DNA of 27,276 bases from Actinomycetota bacterium (GCA_026392535.1 JAPLBX010000064.1:1-27276), one strand, 5' to 3'. Shown: positions 15,557 to 23,923, counted from the first letter of the stretch. A program made the numbers and translations. The notes: generated from the sequence alone by a model not told the origin.

Positions 15557-16564
15557 ATGAACGAAAAAGTGGGTATGCGCGAGGTGGCCAAAAGGGCTGG
15601 CGTTGCCATTTCCTCGGTATCTCGAGTTCTCACCGATTCGCCGGATGTCAGCGAAGTTATGCGTAACCGTGTTTTGGACGCTGTAGCAGCTTTGGGGTAC
15701 GAACGAGATTTACTAGCTATGAGTATGCGAACCGGCGCTACCCAATCAATTGGTTTCGTGGCGATCAACGTTTCAAATCCAGTCATTGCAACCAACTCTG
15801 TTGGAGCAGAAAACGAACTAAGTAAGTCTGGCTATTCACTACTAATCAGCAACAGCCAAGGAAACCCTGAACTCGACGCCGATTACATCAAACACTTCGC
15901 GTCCCGACGGGTGGACGGACTTATTCTTTCGATTACTGATGAGGAAAATCCTAGAACTCTTGAAATGTTACGCGCTTTTAAGAAACCAATAGTTTTGATT
16001 GATCGGGAATTACCTGCCGACATTCCAGCTGGCGCAGTACTTCACGATCACGCAAGTGGTGTGATGCCGGCAGCACAGCACCTTATTAATCTCGGACATA
16101 GACGGATTGTTTTGATTAGTGGTGCGCCGCGCGTTCGACCATCTCGCGAACGTGCACTAGCTCTCAAAGCCGCAGCTAAAACCAACCCTGATGTAAAAGT
16201 CACGCTAATTCCCGGTGGCTACTCAGAAATTCACGGATATGAGACAACGTTGAAGATTATGCGGGAACCGAACCCGCCTACCGCAATTTTCGTTGGTGGT
16301 AATCAAATTTTGGTTGGCGTATTGCGCGCATTGCGGGAATTGAAACTAAAAGTTCCAACTGATGTTTCACTTGTTACTTGCGATGACTTGCCGCTGGCAG
16401 AATTCATTGACCCACCACTTGCTCGGGTGACGCGAGATGCAATGAATGTTGGCGAAAAAGCTGCCGAACTTTTACTTGAGCAGATCAATGGTGCAGAACC
16501 AAGAACCATAATTCTTCCGACAAGTTTTGCTGTTGGTGAAAGCTGCGCTGCACCTAAGAAATAG
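15557..16564 (+). CDS. LacI-family transcriptional regulator
   Basis: 335 residues. N-terminal helix-turn-helix and hinge: MREVAKRAGVAISSVSRVLTDSPDVSEVMRNRVLDAVAALGYE, with the VSRVL recognition region. Residues ~65-335 are a periplasmic-binding-protein-like effector domain (IGFVAINVSNPV, VDGLILS, VLIDRELP, DVSLVTCDDLPLAEFIDPPLARV). It probably represses the surrounding uptake and oxidation genes and is relieved by the imported sugar or a derivative. GTGAGG (15547-15552) is the ribosome site. Its stop abuts the stop of the convergent SDR gene with no intergenic base. Three palindromes containing GGAAAC or GTTTCC in the locus are its likely targets. Confidence 0.95.
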   Translation: MNEKVGMREVAKRAGVAISSVSRVLTDSPDVSEVMRNRVLDAVAALGYERDLLAMSMRTGATQSIGFVAINVSNPVIATNSVGAENELSKSGYSLLISNSQGNPELDADYIKHFASRRVDGLILSITDEENPRTLEMLRAFKKPIVLIDRELPADIPAGAVLHDHASGVMPAAQHLINLGHRRIVLISGAPRVRPSRERALALKAAAKTNPDVKVTLIPGGYSEIHGYETTLKIMREPNPPTAIFVGGNQILVGVLRALRELKLKVPTDVSLVTCDDLPLAEFIDPPLARVTRDAMNVGEKAAELLLEQINGAEPRTIILPTSFAVGESCAAPKK

Positions 16565-17305
16565 TTAGAAGCGTGAAGACAATCCGCCATCAACGGTAAG
16601 GATTTGTCCAGTCACATATGTATTTGCTTCGCTAGCAAGCCACGCAACGGCGTTTGCAATTTCTGACGGTTCAGATGCACGCTTGAGAGGTAGTCGAGCA
16701 TTTTCTTGGTAGATGTTTTTAAACCACTCTGACTCGAGTTCTGAGACACCATTCACGACTGACATTCGGGTATTTACAAATCCAGGAGCAACACCATTGA
16801 CAAGAATTCCTAAGTCGGCAAGTTCAAGTGCTGCAGTTCTAGTTACTGCTTCCAGCCCACCCTTACTCGCGTCATATGCAGCAGCACCTGGCTCACTTAG
16901 CTTTCCATGGATACTGGTTACATTCACGATTCTTCCGGTTTTGCGCTTTGCCATGTCTGCGCCAAAGAACTTCATTAAAAGCATTGGTGCGAGCAAGTTC
17001 ACTGCCAAGGTTTTTTCATAGAGTCGAACGTCGAGATCTAACAACATATTTGTTGGACACATGCCGGCCACATTTATCAAGATGTCTACGCGTCCAAGGT
17101 CTGCAATGACTTTCTTTGCCACAACTTCTAATGCGGATTGATCTGCGAGATCAACTTCATAAGCTTTATGGCGAGAATCGTTGACGCTTTCCCGATCGAA
17201 CACTGCAACTGAAGCGCCATTGTCGGCAAGTACTTTGGCTACTGCTGCACCTATGCCATTTGCGCCACCTGTGACTACTGCAACTTTTCCTTCAAAACTA
17301 ATCAT
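16565..17305 (-). CDS. SDR-family oxidoreductase (last gene of the sugar operon)
   Basis: 246 residues, classical short-chain dehydrogenase. NAD(P)-binding TGGANGIG at 12-19, NVAG (78-81), catalytic S131, Y144 and K148 (YDASKGG), and the usual C-terminal VTGQILTVDGGLSSRF. An aspartate after the second strand (VAVFDRES, D37) favours NAD+. It overlaps the VOC gene by 8 bp and is the last gene of the minus-strand operon. The probable role is oxidation of a hydroxyl on the sugar or on a 2-keto-3-deoxy acid. Which of the two SDRs acts first cannot be told. Confidence 0.92.
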   Translation of the reverse strand: MISFEGKVAVVTGGANGIGAAVAKVLADNGASVAVFDRESVNDSRHKAYEVDLADQSALEVVAKKVIADLGRVDILINVAGMCPTNMLLDLDVRLYEKTLAVNLLAPMLLMKFFGADMAKRKTGRIVNVTSIHGKLSEPGAAAYDASKGGLEAVTRTAALELADLGILVNGVAPGFVNTRMSVVNGVSELESEWFKNIYQENARLPLKRASEPSEIANAVAWLASEANTYVTGQILTVDGGLSSRF

Positions 17306-17789
17306 TTTTTGTTGACTCCATCAATTGATGTGCTGCGGTGCCAGGGGCTGGCTCGAATAGTTCGATTGTAATTCCATCCGGGTCACGCAGATATAGACCA
17401 GCGCCGCCTTTGTTTGCACCGGTATCAACAATTACTGGTTCGGAAAAGAAATCTGAGTGGACATCGCTAATGCGTTTATAGACAGCTTGCAGATTTTCAA
17501 CGAGGAAACAAAGATGTGCATTTCCAATTCGGCGTGGTTCAAGTTCTATATCTAGCATTTCAGGATGGACATATTCAAAGAGTTCAATGACTAGTCGACC
17601 AGCTGGATCGCTCAGGTGAGTCATCTTCACGCTTGCATCTGGGTAGCCAACAATTGCCGCAAGATATCCACCAGTTTTTTCTTGTGTGAATAATTCCTTG
17701 CATCCAAGAACATCTCGATAGAACTTAACTGAACGTTCTAAATTACTTACAGTTAACCCCACGTGTTGCACTGCGTAGATGTCAGACAT
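17298..17789 (-). CDS. VOC (glyoxalase/dioxygenase superfamily) protein
   Basis: 163 residues from ATG 17789, chosen because AAGGAG (17796-17801) lies 6 nt upstream. A start at 17807 would put that site inside the gene. Two beta-alpha-beta-beta-beta modules with the metal ligand pattern of vicinal-oxygen-chelate enzymes: H9 in QHVGL, E in VIELFEYVHP, H in NAHLCF and E in ITIELFEP. KGGAGLYLRDPDGITIELFE is the typical closing motif. It could be an epimerase, isomerase or lyase acting on a chelating keto-acid or hydroxyketone intermediate of the pathway. Glyoxalase I itself is not implied. It overlaps the genes on both sides by 8 bp, so it is translationally coupled. Confidence 0.88.
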   Translation of the reverse strand: MSDIYAVQHVGLTVSNLERSVKFYRDVLGCKELFTQEKTGGYLAAIVGYPDASVKMTHLSDPAGRLVIELFEYVHPEMLDIELEPRRIGNAHLCFLVENLQAVYKRISDVHSDFFSEPVIVDTGANKGGAGLYLRDPDGITIELFEPAPGTAAHQLMESTKND

Positions 17790-18678
17790 TGCTTGCTCCT
17801 TTTTCATATATGTTTAGGGTAATCCACCATTCAACCGTTTGCCCGGCTGGTATGTATTGTGCGGTTTGTTTGTTCAGGCACTCGTCAAGACCTAAGCCGT
17901 GATCGGCATTTGAGGGCTCAAGTCCAATTGCCTGCACTCGCCCATTCCAAGGGGCATCCAACGTTGAATTCAATTCAAGCCAGAGCCACATATATGGCAA
18001 GCTCTCGACATCCCACGTCAAATTAATTTTGTGAGATGTAGTCTCAAATTGAAAACCATTTTCATCAACGTTGCTGCAGGAATAAAGTTTCGCGGTTGCC
18101 GTGCCATCAATCGAAGCAAGGCCGCTTTCATTTAAAGATTGTTTAGCCGAACCCATCTTCCCACCGTCATACCCGAGTTCTTCAACCATGACTCCATTGG
18201 CAGAACTCAAAGTGGCTGGAAATGCCAATGAAGTTTCACCAAGAATGCAGTGTTCAGTTGCGATGTATGGAAGCTTTATTTGGCCAAGGTTTGTAAGCGT
18301 TGTTCGTGCCGAGACCTTTTGCGATTCAACATGAATCTCACGTGTGACCTTCAGATCTGCTTCTTGCCATTCAATAATGCAAGCAGTATCAGTATGACTA
18401 ACAAGTTTCCATCCTTGCACCGAAGCATTTCCATGAAATCCTTGATGAGGTTTTGCAATCAAAGATGCAGATCCGGCATTCGGAACAAGTAGCTGCCAGC
18501 CTCCAGCCCAGGATTTCAGCCATTCGGCCTCAACATCTGTGGCAATTGGGGATTCCTGCTTCCACGGCATCTGCGCAAGCATTTCTTTTCCACCACAGCG
18601 AATACTTTGAATAACCCCACCGTTGGCAGCATTAATTTCCGCAGTGAGTTCCCCAGCACCTAATGTCAATATAGTCAC
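17782..18678 (-). CDS. Aldose 1-epimerase-like (galactose-mutarotase-fold) protein
   Basis: 298 residues, beta-sandwich mutarotase-like throughout. WQLLVPNAG (~61-69) and GFHGNA with H82 correspond to the substrate-binding and catalytic His region. TEHCILG (~141-147) supplies a second His, and GLEPSN (~250) the catalytic Glu of aldose 1-epimerases. It probably interconverts sugar anomers to feed a stereospecific dehydrogenase. It lies between the TtuC-like and VOC genes in the operon, 12 nt after the upstream stop. It could instead be a hexose-phosphate epimerase-like or DUF4432-type protein; the fold is surer than the substrate. Confidence 0.8.
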   Translation of the reverse strand: MTILTLGAGELTAEINAANGGVIQSIRCGGKEMLAQMPWKQESPIATDVEAEWLKSWAGGWQLLVPNAGSASLIAKPHQGFHGNASVQGWKLVSHTDTACIIEWQEADLKVTREIHVESQKVSARTTLTNLGQIKLPYIATEHCILGETSLAFPATLSSANGVMVEELGYDGGKMGSAKQSLNESGLASIDGTATAKLYSCSNVDENGFQFETTSHKINLTWDVESLPYMWLWLELNSTLDAPWNGRVQAIGLEPSNADHGLGLDECLNKQTAQYIPAGQTVEWWITLNIYEKGASNV

Positions 18679-18690
18679 AAGTGGCCCGTA

Positions 18691-19764
18691 TCAAACAGAA
18701 GAAACCGTTAAGGGAGCCATGCGCCGGGCAACTTCAGCAAAAACTTCTGATGTTGTTGCAGTGCCTCCAACATCCCCAGTATGAAATTTCGGATTAGCAA
18801 GAGTCTGCACAACGGAACTTCGCAACAATTCTGCGCCTTCCGGTGCACCTAAGTGATCTAACATCATTGCTGCTGTTAAAAGCTGACCAGTTGGATTTGC
18901 GATTCCACGATTAACAATGTCTGGCGCTGAACCATGTACTGGTTCAAATAGAGAAGGCATTGTGCGCTCTGGATTGATATTTCCAGAGGCGGCAACGCCA
19001 ATACTTCCCATGATTGCAGCGCCAATATCTGCCAATACGTCTGCAAAGAGATTAGATCCGACCACCACATCAAGATTCCAAGGACGCAAAATAAATTCGG
19101 CTGCTAATGCATCAATGTGTGAGAACCTAAGTGACACATCTGGGTATTGGGTAGCAACTTCGCGGATCACGTCTTCCCAAAAAGTCATTGAATGCGCAAG
19201 CGCATTCGATTTCGTGGCAGCACACACACTTGATTTACGTAGGCGCGCTTGCTGGAATGCGTAATGGGCAACCGCTTCGGTTGCGAATTTACTAAAAACT
19301 GAAACTTGCATCGCAACTTGATTGCCACCGGTTAGGCGCATCTGCCCACCGATTGGCGTGTATTCGCCTTCAACATTTTCGCGCACCAACAGAATGTCAA
19401 AATCTAAAGGCGAAGCTAATGGGCTTGGCACTGGAAGCCGCTTAATTGGTCGGACGTTTACATTCTGCTGAAAGTTTTGTCGCATGGAAAGCAATAAGCC
19501 CCATAAAGATTCATGGTCCGGAACCCGAGGATCCCCGACCGCGCCAAAATAAATTGCGTCGCAGGCCATCAGTCGTTCCATTCCACCTTCTGGAATGTAT
19601 TGACCAATTTTTAGAAAAGTATCTGAACTCCAGTCAATTAAATCCCAGCTGATTGAAAGGTCAGAAACCTTTGCCGCAGCATCGACTAACGCCAAACTTG
19701 GTGGCAGAACTTCTTTGCCAATCCCATCGCCAGCTATTGCTGCAACTTTGACTTCTCTGCTCAT
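18691..19764 (-). CDS. Tartrate/D-malate-type beta-decarboxylating dehydrogenase (TtuC-like)
   Basis: 357 residues, isocitrate/isopropylmalate dehydrogenase family. It has GDGIGKEV (12-19), FGAVGDP (73-79), substrate arginines in LSMRQNF (R95), NVRPIKR (R105) and LLVREN (R128), the lysine of ATKSNA (K185), the metal aspartates in FADVLADIGA (D242, D246) and the NAD adenine site FEPVHGSAPDI (273-283). RENVEGEY and ATKSNALAHSMTFWEDV resemble tartrate dehydrogenase/decarboxylase and D-malate dehydrogenase rather than LeuB. It would oxidise and decarboxylate a 2-hydroxy or 2,3-dihydroxy diacid with NAD+. The ATG overlaps the preceding SDR stop (ATGA). The true substrate may be a pathway intermediate instead of tartrate. 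Confidence 0.9.
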   Translation of the reverse strand: MSREVKVAAIAGDGIGKEVLPPSLALVDAAAKVSDLSISWDLIDWSSDTFLKIGQYIPEGGMERLMACDAIYFGAVGDPRVPDHESLWGLLLSMRQNFQQNVNVRPIKRLPVPSPLASPLDFDILLVRENVEGEYTPIGGQMRLTGGNQVAMQVSVFSKFATEAVAHYAFQQARLRKSSVCAATKSNALAHSMTFWEDVIREVATQYPDVSLRFSHIDALAAEFILRPWNLDVVVGSNLFADVLADIGAAIMGSIGVAASGNINPERTMPSLFEPVHGSAPDIVNRGIANPTGQLLTAAMMLDHLGAPEGAELLRSSVVQTLANPKFHTGDVGGTATTSEVFAEVARRMAPLTVSSV

Positions 19765-20543
19765 GATGGTCGAGTCACAATTCCATCGATAGGAACACTT
19801 GTCAGGCCACCATCAATTGAAATGCAAGCGCCATTTATAAATTCGGAATCATCGCTGCAAAGGAATACTGCTAAGCGGCCAACTTCACTTGGTTCGCCTA
19901 AACGTCCTGCAGGAGTGACACGTAATACGCGCTCTTCATCAACAACACCGAGCTTCACATCTGCATCCCACATTGGGGTGCGCTGCACACCTGGTGCAAT
20001 CGAGTTGCATCGAACGCCATAAGGAGCCCACTCAGCTGCTGCCACTTGACTCATCATGATTACTGCAGCCTTTGATGAGCAGTAAGCAATCCGGCCAGGG
20101 TTTGAGCTGTATCCACGAATTGATGAGATGTTTACCACCGAACCGGATCGTTGTTCAAGCATGTATTTAGTTGCTGCTCGCATGCAGTAAAAGACTCCAG
20201 TTTGCATCACGCCAATACTTGTAGCCCAAACTTCGTCTGTGACATCTTTAATGTGTGGTCCGACAAAAGAAACACCTGCATTGTTGACCAATAAATCTAG
20301 TTTTCCAAAATCAGCCACAACTTGCGCGAATGCATCGTCAACTTGCTTTGAATTTGAAACATCGCATCGATATGCGCGGGCAGTACCAAACTTTGAAAGT
20401 TCGTCGGCAGTTGCTTGAGCCTCATCTAAATTGAGATCGAAAATCGCAATTGATGCGCCTTCTTTCATAAGTTCCTCGGCAATTGCTTTTCCAAGTCCTT
20501 TTGCGCCTCCCGTGACAATTCCAACGCGGTCTTTAAGTTTCAT
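19761..20543 (-). CDS. SDR-family oxidoreductase (first SDR of the sugar operon)
   Basis: 260 residues, classical SDR. TGGAKGLG at 11-18, NNAG (87-90), S140/S141, Y154 and K158 (YCSSKAA), and C-terminal INGACISIDGGLTS. IFDLNLD (D36) favours NAD+. AGAGGAGC upstream of the ATG is a good ribosome site. It lies 12 nt after the muconolactone-isomerase-like gene and overlaps the TtuC-like gene by 4 bp. It is a candidate aldose 1-dehydrogenase giving a lactone for the SMP-30 enzyme. This is inferred from context, not from a substrate motif. Confidence 0.92.
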   Translation of the reverse strand: MKLKDRVGIVTGGAKGLGKAIAEELMKEGASIAIFDLNLDEAQATADELSKFGTARAYRCDVSNSKQVDDAFAQVVADFGKLDLLVNNAGVSFVGPHIKDVTDEVWATSIGVMQTGVFYCMRAATKYMLEQRSGSVVNISSIRGYSSNPGRIAYCSSKAAVIMMSQVAAAEWAPYGVRCNSIAPGVQRTPMWDADVKLGVVDEERVLRVTPAGRLGEPSEVGRLAVFLCSDDSEFINGACISIDGGLTSVPIDGIVTRPS

Positions 20544-20555
20544 TTCAAGCTCCTC

Positions 20556-20831
20556 TTAGCTCTCAAGTGGGTGGGTTGCGAGTGGTGTGACTTCTACGTT
20601 CATATAGGCAAAGAGTGGCAATGATGAAATTGCGGAATGGAGTTCGGAAGCATCAGCAGCCTTCCAGACTCCAACATTGTTTTTGGTCCCAGGAATACGC
20701 CAGATTCGCTGAATAACTCCAGCATCTTTTAGTTCCTTACCGCGAGCACGTTCAGCACTAACCAAACTCGAAAGTTGATCATCTGCCATCGAATCAGGTG
20801 TGAATACTTGAATCTTTACCAAAAACTCCAC
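20556..20831 (-). CDS. Muconolactone delta-isomerase-family protein
   Basis: 91 residues from GTG 20831. The frame is open further upstream, but that part overlaps the permease gene. AAAGGAGA at the permease stop serves as ribosome site ~9 nt ahead. The sequence follows the CatC family along its whole length: FLVKIQVFTPDSM, RARGKELKDAGVIQRIWRIPG, NVGVWKAADASELHSAISSLPLF, YMNVEVTPLATHP. The family is a small ferredoxin-like fold that forms oligomers. There is no catBA or aromatic-ring gene here, so it probably isomerises a lactone or a related sugar-derived compound in this pathway. Compact ~90-residue length is normal for the family. Confidence 0.88.
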   Translation of the reverse strand: MEFLVKIQVFTPDSMADDQLSSLVSAERARGKELKDAGVIQRIWRIPGTKNNVGVWKAADASELHSAISSLPLFAYMNVEVTPLATHPLES

Positions 20832-20835
20832 TATC

Positions 20836-21675
20836 TCATTCTCCTTTAACTGCTCCGGCAGTGAGGCCCGCCATGAAGTAGCGCTGACCAAAAATGTAAA
20901 CCAACACCAACGGTGTTGTAGCAATCGTAAGTCCGGCCATCACAGTTGGGATGTCAAGCGAATAACGACTTTGGAATCCAGTTATTCCAATCATTAATGT
21001 TTTCAAATCATCTTGTTGCATAAAGACCAGCGCCAATAGCAACTCATTCCATGCCCAGAGCATGTTAACCACCACGACAGTAATAATTGGAGGGCCAGAC
21101 AGCGGCAGAACTACCGATACGAAAGATCGAAGTGGCGATGCGCCATCTATCTGCGCTGCTTCGAGCAGGCTTACTGGAATGGTTCTGAAGAAATTAGCAA
21201 GTAGATAGATTGAAAACGGCAAAGTCAGTCCAACATAAACCGCTATCAACAATTGATAGGTGGAAATCAATCCAATTTTTGCACCTAGTTGAAATAGTGG
21301 AATTAGCAAAACAACCGGTGGCACAACCATTAGCGAAACCAAAAGTCCCAAAATAGTTTCGCGACCGCGCCATTTCCAATTCACAAATCCCCAGGCTGCA
21401 GTTGCTGCCAACAAGCCTGTTAGGGCAACCGATAACCCGGCAACAATAATTGTGTTTAAAAACCAACGCGGAAATTGATCAGTGAGGGCATTTTGATATC
21501 CCGCAAAAGAAATATTTGTAGGAAGTGACCATGGACTTGCTAGAAAATCAGCTTGAGTTTTCAGTGAACCTGTAATCATCAAATAACCAGGCGCTAAAGC
21601 CATTGCAGCGCCAAGGGTCAACATCAATTGACTTGAGATAGCAATAGAACGATCTTGAGCTGGTTTGTCAGTCAT
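20836..21675 (-). CDS. ABC sugar transporter permease (MalG-type)
   Basis: 279 residues with six hydrophobic helices. The cytoplasmic EAA loop is clear: EAAQIDGASPLRSFVSVVLPLSGPP, which docks on the transporter ATPase. The N-terminal SLPTNISFAGYQNAL and C-terminal FGQRYFMAGLTAGAVKG are typical of MalG/CUT1 inner-membrane permeases. Its ATG overlaps the end of the MalF-type reading frame by 8 bp. No ATPase gene is present in the operon, as is common for CUT1 systems sharing a general MsmK/MalK-like ATPase. This gene looks intact although its partner permease is frameshifted. Confidence 0.94.
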   Translation of the reverse strand: MTDKPAQDRSIAISSQLMLTLGAAMALAPGYLMITGSLKTQADFLASPWSLPTNISFAGYQNALTDQFPRWFLNTIIVAGLSVALTGLLAATAAWGFVNWKWRGRETILGLLVSLMVVPPVVLLIPLFQLGAKIGLISTYQLLIAVYVGLTLPFSIYLLANFFRTIPVSLLEAAQIDGASPLRSFVSVVLPLSGPPIITVVVVNMLWAWNELLLALVFMQQDDLKTLMIGITGFQSRYSLDIPTVMAGLTIATTPLVLVYIFGQRYFMAGLTAGAVKGE

Positions 21676-21907
21676 TAAACATCCCCTTGCTCATTTTCCG
21701 CTGCATCGTAAATAGTCCAACGATCAATACCGAGGTTGCAACCAGCAACATAACCGCGGCGGCTGCTGCTAGTTCAGGTGCTTGGTTTTGGAATGCTTCT
21801 CGGTAGATATAAAGCTCTGATACAAACGTTGAGTCGCCTGGCCCACCTTGGCCATTTGTCATCACATAGACGTAGTTGAAAACCCAGGAAACCATCACGA
21901 AACCCAA
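21668..21907 (-). pseudogene. C-terminal part of the frameshifted MalF-type permease
   Basis: Encodes the last ~75 residues of a CUT1 permease: VMVSWVFNYVYVMTNGGP-like segment (here TNGQGGPGDST), ELYIYREAFQ, then the final membrane helix AAAAAVMLLVATSVLIVGLF. It is in the -1 frame relative to the N-terminal part. The only start is a weak TTG inside the duplication, so it is unlikely to be made independently. It overlaps the MalG-type gene by 8 bp. Confidence 0.85.
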
Positions 21908-21920
21908 GAAACCATCACTA
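21881..21920. repeat. 20-bp tandem duplication breaking the MalF-type permease
   Basis: Two adjacent copies, aacccaggaaaccatcacga (21881-21900) and aacccaagaaaccatcacta (21901-21920), 18 of 20 identical. Twenty is not a multiple of three, so the frame shifts and the N-terminal part ends at TGA. Deleting one copy leaves 903 nt, a 300-residue permease reading NEAIVMVSWVFNYVYVMTN without interruption. Confidence 0.92.
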
Positions 21921-22590
21921 TGGCTTCGTTAATGAAGTAGAAAACAAGCACAGTTTTCAGTTGTGGAATTGTCACTCGGCGGGTCATCTGCCAAAAATTG
22001 CAACCATCAATGCGTGCAGCTTCAAAAAGTTCATATGGAAGTGACATTAACCGGGCCAAAATCAAAATTGCGCCGAAACCAACTTCTTTCCAAATAATGA
22101 TCGCACCCATTGTTGGAAGTGACAACTGTGGGTCACCCAACCAATCAAGTGCGAATCCCGGAAGATTGAGGGCGCGAAGTGCTGAGTTCAGTGCGCCGTT
22201 GAATTGAAGTAGCTGACCAAAAACAACACCGACAACTGGAATGGGCAAAATATATGGAAGGAAGATTGCAGTTCTATAAAGTCCAACAAAATTGCGAACT
22301 TCGAAAAGTGCTAGTGCTAAAGCTGTCCCAAGTGCAACGAGCACTGGCACCGCTGCTAAAAGTAATGTGTTGTGCCAGATGGCAGTTCGAAAAAGTGAAT
22401 CACCTAAAACCAGGTTGAAATTTTCGAAGCCAACCCATTGCTCTTTATATTTAAAAGATTGATCAAACAGGGAGAAAACCGAATAACCGAAGACAAAGAC
22501 AATGACAACGGCTGCAGGTAACACCCACGGGAGGTGACCTAGTGCGAGTGCGCGGCGACGCTTCATGAGCGAAAGCTCATTTACTGCCAC
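21895..22590 (-). pseudogene. MalF-type ABC sugar permease, N-terminal part (frameshifted)
   Basis: 231 residues before a premature TGA. Contains the first helices of a CUT1 permease, WVGFENFNLVLGDSLFRTAIWHNT, and the EAA loop EAARIDGCNFWQMTRRVTIPQL, but lacks the end of the penultimate and the last helix. The rest lies in another frame (21668 onward). Starts are GTG 22590 or ATG 22566. A small hairpin ATGAGC-TTTC-GCTCAT (22565-22580) covers the ATG. The gene lies 25 nt after the solute-binding protein gene. If the frameshift is real, the importer is probably inactive. If it is an assembly or strain-mixing error, the gene is normal. Confidence 0.88.
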
Positions 22591-22615
22591 AACGCACTCG
22601 CACTAATCACTTAGA

Positions 22616-23923
22616 TCACTTACCCCAATTGGTGAAATTATCCACCAGGGCGCGATCAGTTTTTCTTAGCTTCTCAATTGTTGCCTGCATTGCAGCTGCT
22701 GCTTCTGGGCCAGTAATTGTGCCCTTAAGAACTAACTGCACGTTTGTAAACACGGCATCTGTATCGAGTTGAGCTGGAATGAAGTTTTCCAAGTATGGAG
22801 CTCCATTCATTGTGATTGTGAAGAGGTTCTTGCGAACCGGATCAGTCACTGCAGCAATATCGAATCGATCGTCTGCTGGCATAGCACCAGTCATGTCATA
22901 CCAAGACTGCAATTGAGCAGCTTCGTGTGTGAACATGATGAATTTTGCAGCTTCGGCTTGATTCTTACTCCAAGAAGTAACACCGATTGTCTGGGAAGTA
23001 CTTCCCATTTTGCCTGCGTTAGGACCATCTGCCCACTTTGGCATTGCCATAACAGTGACCTTGTCAGCGCCAACTTTGCCTACAAAGTTTGGTGCGTCTG
23101 GTCCTGCGACGACTGTCATTGCTGCTTTGCCATCAACCCAACGTTGCTGAGCTTGGTAAAGCTCTAGCGAGTTAATGTCATCGTTCCAGCAATTGTGATC
23201 CTTAGATTCTTGCAAACGTGTCCACCAGTCAGCATGTTTTGCATCAGTGAACTTCTGATTGCCGATAACCGCTTCGATTACATCTTTTTGAGAATTTAGA
23301 GATTGTGCTCCGAGGATTGAATACAACCAACCACCGAACCAACCATCTTTAACGCCACCAGCAATAGTGGTAACACCTTTAGCACTCAAAACATCACATG
23401 TGTTTAGGAAATCGTCCCATGTAACTGGAGTTTCTAGGTTGTACTTCGACAAGATGTCATTGCGAACTAGCAATGGGAATGAAGGGTTTACATACCAAGG
23501 AGCTGTCCAAACTTTTCCTTGATAAGACAACTCAACATCAGCGTTGATGTAATGGCTCAACTCTTCAGCAGGAATCAAATCTGAAATTGGCGTGATAGCG
23601 CCATCCCAGCCAGGTTGCTGTGAATAAATTCCGCCCCAGAAGTACTGAAGATCAGGACCACTTTTAGCAGCTGCTGCTGCCTGGAATGCAGGAATCAAAC
23701 CATCTGTTGTTTGCAAGACAGTTTCAATAGTGACATTTGGATTTGCATCTTCATATGCTTTAACTGTTGCATCCAACCAGTCTTTTGCTCCAGGCGCTTC
23801 TTGATCGCCCCACCACCACATAACCAGTTTGACTGGCTTACTGGCGTCATCACTTGAACTACAACCAGCAACGGCAACCATGGTGAGTAATGCAGCTGTG
23901 GCAATCGCGAGAATTCGCTTCAT
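22616..23923 (-). CDS. Extracellular solute-binding lipoprotein (CUT1 family)
   Basis: 435 residues. Lipoprotein signal peptide MKRILAIATAALLTMVAVAG-C21 with an SSSDD linker. The mature part is a family-1 carbohydrate-binding protein: VKLVMWWWGDQEAPGAKDWLDATVKAYEDANPNVTIE, FPLLVRNDILSKYN, TWDDFLNTCDVL, WFGGWLYSILG, and late QTIGVTSWSKNQAEAAKFIMF. It catches the sugar outside and delivers it to the MalFG permease pair. First gene of the minus-strand operon, with a strong Shine-Dalgarno (GGGAGGGGA). The region upstream carries an operator-like palindrome. The ligand cannot be inferred. Confidence 0.95.
   Translation of the reverse strand: MKRILAIATAALLTMVAVAGCSSSDDASKPVKLVMWWWGDQEAPGAKDWLDATVKAYEDANPNVTIETVLQTTDGLIPAFQAAAAAKSGPDLQYFWGGIYSQQPGWDGAITPISDLIPAEELSHYINADVELSYQGKVWTAPWYVNPSFPLLVRNDILSKYNLETPVTWDDFLNTCDVLSAKGVTTIAGGVKDGWFGGWLYSILGAQSLNSQKDVIEAVIGNQKFTDAKHADWWTRLQESKDHNCWNDDINSLELYQAQQRWVDGKAAMTVVAGPDAPNFVGKVGADKVTVMAMPKWADGPNAGKMGSTSQTIGVTSWSKNQAEAAKFIMFTHEAAQLQSWYDMTGAMPADDRFDIAAVTDPVRKNLFTITMNGAPYLENFIPAQLDTDAVFTNVQLVLKGTITGPEAAAAMQATIEKLRKTDRALVDNFTNWGK

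Noticed and set aside
20832..20924. Longer start for the muconolactone-isomerase-like protein
   Set aside because: The extra 31 codons are the out-of-frame 3' end of the permease gene. The family normally begins at the chosen GTG.
21881..21920. Programmed ribosomal frameshifting as an explanation for the split permease
   Set aside because: The GGGTTTC heptamer present is in the wrong phase for a -1 slip from the upstream frame, and frameshifting would leave the duplicated residues in the product. A simple duplication explains the data better.
22565..22580. Small hairpin at the MalF-type permease start as a transcription attenuator or terminator
   Set aside because: A 6-bp stem with no T run. 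At most it may affect translation of the ATG start. Too weak to call.
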